A stretch of 5,020 nucleotides of DNA from Candidatus Poribacteria bacterium (lineage in GTDB: Bacteria; Poribacteria; WGA-4E; WGA-3G). This document shows, one piece after another, positions 4,927 through 5,020 of the stretch. Positions within the stretch are counted from its first letter, which is position 1. Each line of letters begins with the position of its first letter. Location: contig JAPPMR010000765.1 of NCBI GenBank assembly GCA_028818995.1, forward strand, positions 1-5,020, written 5' to 3'. The notes below the pieces were generated by a model. The model did not search any database, was not told the origin of the DNA, and saw only the letters and a program-made list of their open reading frames with translations. A program made the translations under genes and the position numbers.

Positions 4927-5020
4927 ATGAAATCCCAAATTTTCTATGAACCCGAATCAATGAGCCTTGAAGACCGGCCCGTACCGGCAGCAGGGGACAA
5001 CGACTTGTTGGTCCAAGTGC
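4927..5020 (+). CDS. Medium-chain (zinc-type) dehydrogenase, N-terminal fragment
   Basis: Only the first 31 codons are present; the gene runs off the window. The visible sequence (MKSQIFYEPESMSLEDRPVP, then AAGDNDLLVQV) matches the opening of the GroES-like domain of the MDR/zinc-binding alcohol dehydrogenase superfamily. There, a first beta strand, xxLEDxPVPxxGxxxLLVxV, precedes the catalytic zinc cysteine. Substrates in this family include alcohols, sugar alcohols (sorbitol, threonine) and others; nothing here discriminates between them, and the catalytic residues lie beyond the window. A strong promoter and Shine-Dalgarno of its own indicate an independent transcription unit. Confidence 0.75.
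   Translation, partial: MKSQIFYEPESMSLEDRPVPAAGDNDLLVQV

Noticed and set aside
1..5020. CRISPR array, transposase or defence system
   Set aside because: No regularly spaced direct repeats, transposase motifs or defence-type domains are visible on either strand.

Overview
The window reads entirely on the + strand and looks like a bacterial chromosome segment of moderate GC. It opens with the tail of an L10-type autoregulatory leader, followed by the ribosomal stalk genes rplJ (L10) and rplL (L7/L12). A strong intrinsic terminator and a compact palindromic repeat come next. Then there is an orphan multi-pass membrane protein, a secreted FG-GAP/VCBS propeller protein with a UnbV/ASPIC domain and a C-terminal type I dockerin, and finally the first 31 codons of a medium-chain (zinc-type) dehydrogenase. 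Secreted FG-GAP/UnbV proteins ending in dockerin-like Ca2+ loops of the form DxNxDGxVNxxD are, from memory, common in Candidatus Poribacteria. That phylum is my best guess for the source (moderate confidence, inferred from protein style alone).

Positions 1-235 form the rplJ leader. Its first 45 bases match what I remember of the L10 leader core: a GGUGC...GCUUAAU...CCUACCGAGG arrangement closed by a GUAGG/CCUAC helix. A textbook intrinsic terminator (117-142) follows, well before the rplJ start codon. The GAGGCU of the L10-site core can pair with the 5' arm of that terminator. This gives a simple attenuation model in which excess L10/L12 complex captures the core and frees the terminator arm. 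rplJ (236-802) and rplL (923-1321) are co-directional, with good ribosome binding sites and a 120-base gap holding a hairpin. Translation products form the L10(L12)n stalk that recruits translation factors.

Unlike the common rplJ-rplL-rpoB-rpoC arrangement, no rpoB follows. A GC hairpin (1349-1371) and a long two-stage hairpin with a T-tail (1376-1452) close the operon. Positions 1463-1616 hold nested inverted repeats around a 9-bp hairpin, resembling a MITE/REP-like non-autonomous element, and there is no gene in 1322-1650.

The second half is unrelated to translation. An about 8-TM protein of unknown function (1651-2493) is followed after 102 bases by the 716-residue secreted propeller/UnbV/dockerin protein (2596-4746), which has an unusual inserted domain of about 150 residues. 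The intergenic stretch 4747-4926 carries a convincing sigma70-type promoter overlapped by a perfect 8-bp palindrome, driving the dehydrogenase gene truncated by the window end. Nothing here amounts to a clearly new system. The most distinctive items are the leader attenuator, the palindromic element and the domain architecture of the secreted protein.
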